From NCBI GenBank assembly GCA_905214315.1, contig CAJMLN010000069.1:1-8109 (forward strand): a stretch of 8,109 nt of DNA, given 5' to 3'. Source of the stretch: an uncultured bacterium (GTDB lineage: Bacteria; Bacillota; Clostridia; Christensenellales; QALW01). The notes under the pieces were generated by a model. That model worked only from the letters and a program-made list of their open reading frames with translations, did not search any database and was not told the origin of the DNA. Shown in pieces: positions 6,118 through 8,109 of the stretch (position 1 is its first letter; each line of letters starts with the position of its first letter). The position numbers and the translations under genes were made by a program.

Positions 6118-6192
6118 ATTTCTGTGTGTATGAAAATAACTCGAAAATTGACGAAAAAAGGAAAATTTATGGAAATATTTTTTTAAACCCTC

Positions 6193-6221
6193 TTGTAATT
6201 GTAAAAAGCGTATGGTATAAT
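6193..6221 (+). promoter_or_regulatory. Extended -10 promoter upstream of the lectin-zincin gene
   Basis: TTGTAA (6193-6198), a 17-bp spacer and TATAAT (6216-6221) with TG at 6213-6214. The predicted transcription start, near 6228, is only about 8 nt before the first in-frame ATG at 6236 and leaves no room for a ribosome site, so the ATG would be nearly leaderless or the real start is further downstream. Confidence 0.75.
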
Positions 6222-6235
6222 TTCATAGAAAAGAG

Positions 6236-7825
6236 ATGAAAAGAAGAGAATCATGGCAAAAAAGACTGGAATGGGGTGATTCCAATGGAGTTTTTGGCAA
6301 GAATAGGCACAACATAAAAAAAGTAGCTATGCGGAAGCACAAACGCAATAAAGTTTGTTTCAGTACTCATGTTATGCTTTATAATTTTGTGAATATGTTG
6401 CGCGCACACGGTCCGGGAACGTACCGGGTCCGTTTTCAGGCAAAGCTGGATAATGATGCGCCCGGCAATACGGAGAATATGTCGCCCTATATTTCTACGG
6501 TTTCGGGGCAGCATATTTCCCTGGGACCGGTTACGCTGTCAAAATCCAGCTGGCAGTATTTTGAGATTGATATTACGCAGGCGATGATTGACTTCTATGA
6601 CCTTACCGACGATAAAACCTTTTTGCGTTTTCAGGGAAATGTGGATACGCTTTCGGGGTTTTATATTACGGACGTTAATATTACTCCGCCGGTGATTTCC
6701 AAGGGTATTTATTATTTTAAAAATGCCGGAACGCAGAAATATATGGATATTGAAGGTCCCGCGGCCGGAAGCGGCACGCAGATTCACCAGTGGGATCTTC
6801 ATGGAGATACCAGCCAGCGCTGGGACGTGCAGTTTGTAAGCAATGACCATTACAAAATTCAGTCGGTCTACAGCGGCCTGTATTTGAGCGTAGCCAATGA
6901 TTCTGCGGCGCAGAACGCCGCGATTGTGCAGAATTCCTTTGATTGGCTTAACGGTCAGCTGTTTAAATTTGAAAGAACGGCGGCGGGCAATATCAAAATT
7001 ACGCCGAAAACGGGAAGCCCCAATAACCGGGTGCTTTGTATCGGTGCGTATATTGCCAATACCAACGGCGTAAATATCGAACAGCGCAACTATATTGAAG
7101 ATTCCAATTATATTGACGAATGGATTGCCGAAAAACGGGTGGACAGATATATTCTGCGCAGTTTTCTTTCTGAGAATATACCGTCCTCCAATGCACAGAC
7201 GGTTTCGAATGTAGTTTCTTTTAGCCAAACTTTAAATGGGATGTTTAACAGAAGCTTCGGTGTTTTCATCAATTTTGAAATACCGGATGTGACGAGTTTT
7301 GAGGCAGAGGAAGCACATTCCGGAGCCTGTACCGGCAGCTGCGGAGTATGCAGCAATACATATACGCCGGGACAGACCGGCGTGCATCATAGGAATGTAA
7401 TCAGACAAACATATGCTGAACTTTCCAAAATGCGAAAAACAGGGAACCAAATCCATGCCTTATGGTATTCGGAAGGCCCGGAGACCTTTTGCTCCATGGA
7501 AATTGACGGGCATGCTTTTATGCCGTCCAGTGATGTAGGAGTAAGCTATGGCCGAGAGCCTGTACTGCAGATTTTTAATCGCGATAGTTTTCAATTCGAT
7601 AAAACCGTAGATGTATATCGTTATACTCTTTTGCACGAAACCACACATATTTTCGGCGTGTGGGATCAGCCAGGGCATACTCAAGATTGTGTAATAGGAT
7701 ATCGGGAGCCGGTAAAAGGTGCTTACGCAAGCTTTTTGAATCGGTTGAGCGAAGGATATGAGGCTTGGTGCCCAGACTGCAAAGCTGTTATGATGCGGTA
7801 TGTAGGCCGAGAATTCGGTACTTGA
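6236..7825 (+). CDS. Multidomain lectin-like protein with C-terminal zincin (HExxHxxGxxD) domain
   Basis: A 529-residue protein with three recognisable parts. Residues about 47-151 look like the later strands of a carbohydrate-binding (CBM4/9-like) beta-sandwich, from AHGPGTYRVRFQAKL to GFYITDVNITPP. Residues about 155-300 resemble a ricin-type beta-trefoil: KYMDIEG, a QW-type repeat IHQWDLHGDTSQRWDV, and YSGLYLSVAN. The C-terminal part carries H467-E468-T-T-H471-I-F-G474-V-W-D477, a zinc-protease site of metzincin form with Asp as third ligand, followed by DCVIGY (484-489) and CPDC (512-515). Before it lies C365-x3-C369-x2-C372. Such an architecture would normally be exported, bind glycans and cut proteins, yet no signal peptide exists: residues 1-40 contain 14 Lys/Arg and no hydrophobic stretch, and the first half of the beta-sandwich is missing. 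The 5' end may be rearranged or truncated, so the start is uncertain (other in-frame ATGs at 6329, 6374, 6395). Confidence 0.75.
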   Translation: MKRRESWQKRLEWGDSNGVFGKNRHNIKKVAMRKHKRNKVCFSTHVMLYNFVNMLRAHGPGTYRVRFQAKLDNDAPGNTENMSPYISTVSGQHISLGPVTLSKSSWQYFEIDITQAMIDFYDLTDDKTFLRFQGNVDTLSGFYITDVNITPPVISKGIYYFKNAGTQKYMDIEGPAAGSGTQIHQWDLHGDTSQRWDVQFVSNDHYKIQSVYSGLYLSVANDSAAQNAAIVQNSFDWLNGQLFKFERTAAGNIKITPKTGSPNNRVLCIGAYIANTNGVNIEQRNYIEDSNYIDEWIAEKRVDRYILRSFLSENIPSSNAQTVSNVVSFSQTLNGMFNRSFGVFINFEIPDVTSFEAEEAHSGACTGSCGVCSNTYTPGQTGVHHRNVIRQTYAELSKMRKTGNQIHALWYSEGPETFCSMEIDGHAFMPSSDVGVSYGREPVLQIFNRDSFQFDKTVDVYRYTLLHETTHIFGVWDQPGHTQDCVIGYREPVKGAYASFLNRLSEGYEAWCPDCKAVMMRYVGREFGT

Positions 7826-7843
7826 GGAAAGGAGTAAAACGAG

Positions 7844-8109
7844 ATGAAAAAACTGATGTGTTTATTGATAACCGTGTTATTGGCAGGCTCTGCGGTTGGC
7901 TGTATTTCAGATGAAGCTGAAAGTAAAGCACTACATCATTATGGAGGAGATGCCGTGAGGTATAAAAGCCAGCAGGAATACGAAGCGGAATTTTTAAGAT
8001 ATCTTGCGGATGGAGAAGTGGATGAACGGTTTGTAGAAATAGCTCCATATCTGCCGGAGGATTATTACTTGATGCCGGAGGGGACTTTCGGATTTATAGA
8101 AGTATATTA
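7844..8109 (+). CDS. Putative lipoprotein, 3' end outside the window
   Basis: The frame opens with ATG 7844, has GGAG 9 nt upstream, and stays open for 88 codons to the window end. It begins MKKLMC, then a hydrophobic stretch to a lipobox-like AVGC with C20, the pattern of a lipoprotein signal peptide cut by signal peptidase II; -3 is Ala rather than Leu, so the site is slightly atypical. The mature part is acidic, with KSQQEYEAEFLRYLADGEV and LPEDYYLMPEG, and matches no family I recognise. It follows the lectin-zincin stop by 18 nt, so the two are probably one transcript, and the lipoprotein may act with that protein at the cell surface (inferred). Confidence 0.75.
   Translation, partial: MKKLMCLLITVLLAGSAVGCISDEAESKALHHYGGDAVRYKSQQEYEAEFLRYLADGEVDERFVEIAPYLPEDYYLMPEGTFGFIEVY

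Noticed and set aside
6149..6155. TGACGAA, a match to the Spo0A-box core TGNCGAA, upstream of the lectin-zincin promoter
   Set aside because: A seven-base degenerate match is expected by chance every couple of kilobases, there is no second good box, and its position relative to the promoter is not decisive.
6148..6176. A second promoter beginning with TTGACG
   Set aside because: No acceptable -10 hexamer at 16-18 bp; the 6193-6221 promoter is clearly better.

Overview
The window looks like chromosomal DNA of a Clostridia-type Firmicute. Supporting signs are strong AGGAG-type ribosome binding sites, sigma-A promoters with extended -10 elements, intrinsic terminators with U-tracts, a WalJ/YycJ metallo-beta-lactamase-fold gene, a Gram-positive-type DapA, and a lipoprotein signal. 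The genus cannot be fixed from the sequence alone.

Left half (156-4529, minus strand): a four-gene operon reading leftward, asd - dapA - dapB - M29 aminopeptidase. It starts from one clear extended -10 promoter (4564-4592) with a leader of only about 28 nt and ends at an intrinsic terminator (61-90). asd, dapA and dapB encode three successive steps from aspartyl phosphate to tetrahydrodipicolinate, the branch feeding meso-diaminopimelate (cell wall) and lysine. The main oddity is dapB: an apparently intact reductase (about 250 residues) is followed by about 155 residues that read as two ACT domains of the aspartokinase type. Three related points: DapA has lost the residues that bind inhibitory lysine in E. 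coli DapA, the operon leader is too short for a lysine riboswitch, and a strong intrinsic terminator lies between dapA and dapB. Together they suggest that feedback sensing has moved onto DapB, or that DapB carries an aspartokinase-beta-like subunit. The aminopeptidase overlaps dapB by 4 nt (ATGA).

Centre (4530-4674): a divergent promoter region with back-to-back, non-overlapping promoters for asd (leftward) and the WalJ-like gene (rightward). Both are TG-n extended -10 promoters with 17-bp spacers. They rule out the longer reading frames upstream of each gene.

Right half (4675-8109, plus strand): a WalJ/YycJ-like metallo-hydrolase; an intergenic region (5473-5649) with a promoter, an immediate 46-bp inverted repeat with a U-tract, and a perfect 17-bp palindrome; a small protein with a sigma-70 region 4-like helix-turn-helix and a cysteine cluster; a 529-residue multidomain protein (beta-sandwich carbohydrate-binding-like, ricin-type trefoil, and a zincin domain with an HExxHxxGxxD site) that has no signal peptide and a very basic, out-of-place N-terminus; and the start of a small lipoprotein running off the window end. 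The last two genes are 18 nt apart and probably co-transcribed.

Positions 1-60 hold no feature I can assign; they may be the tail of a neighbouring gene. No tRNA, rRNA, CRISPR array, insertion sequence or integrase was seen.
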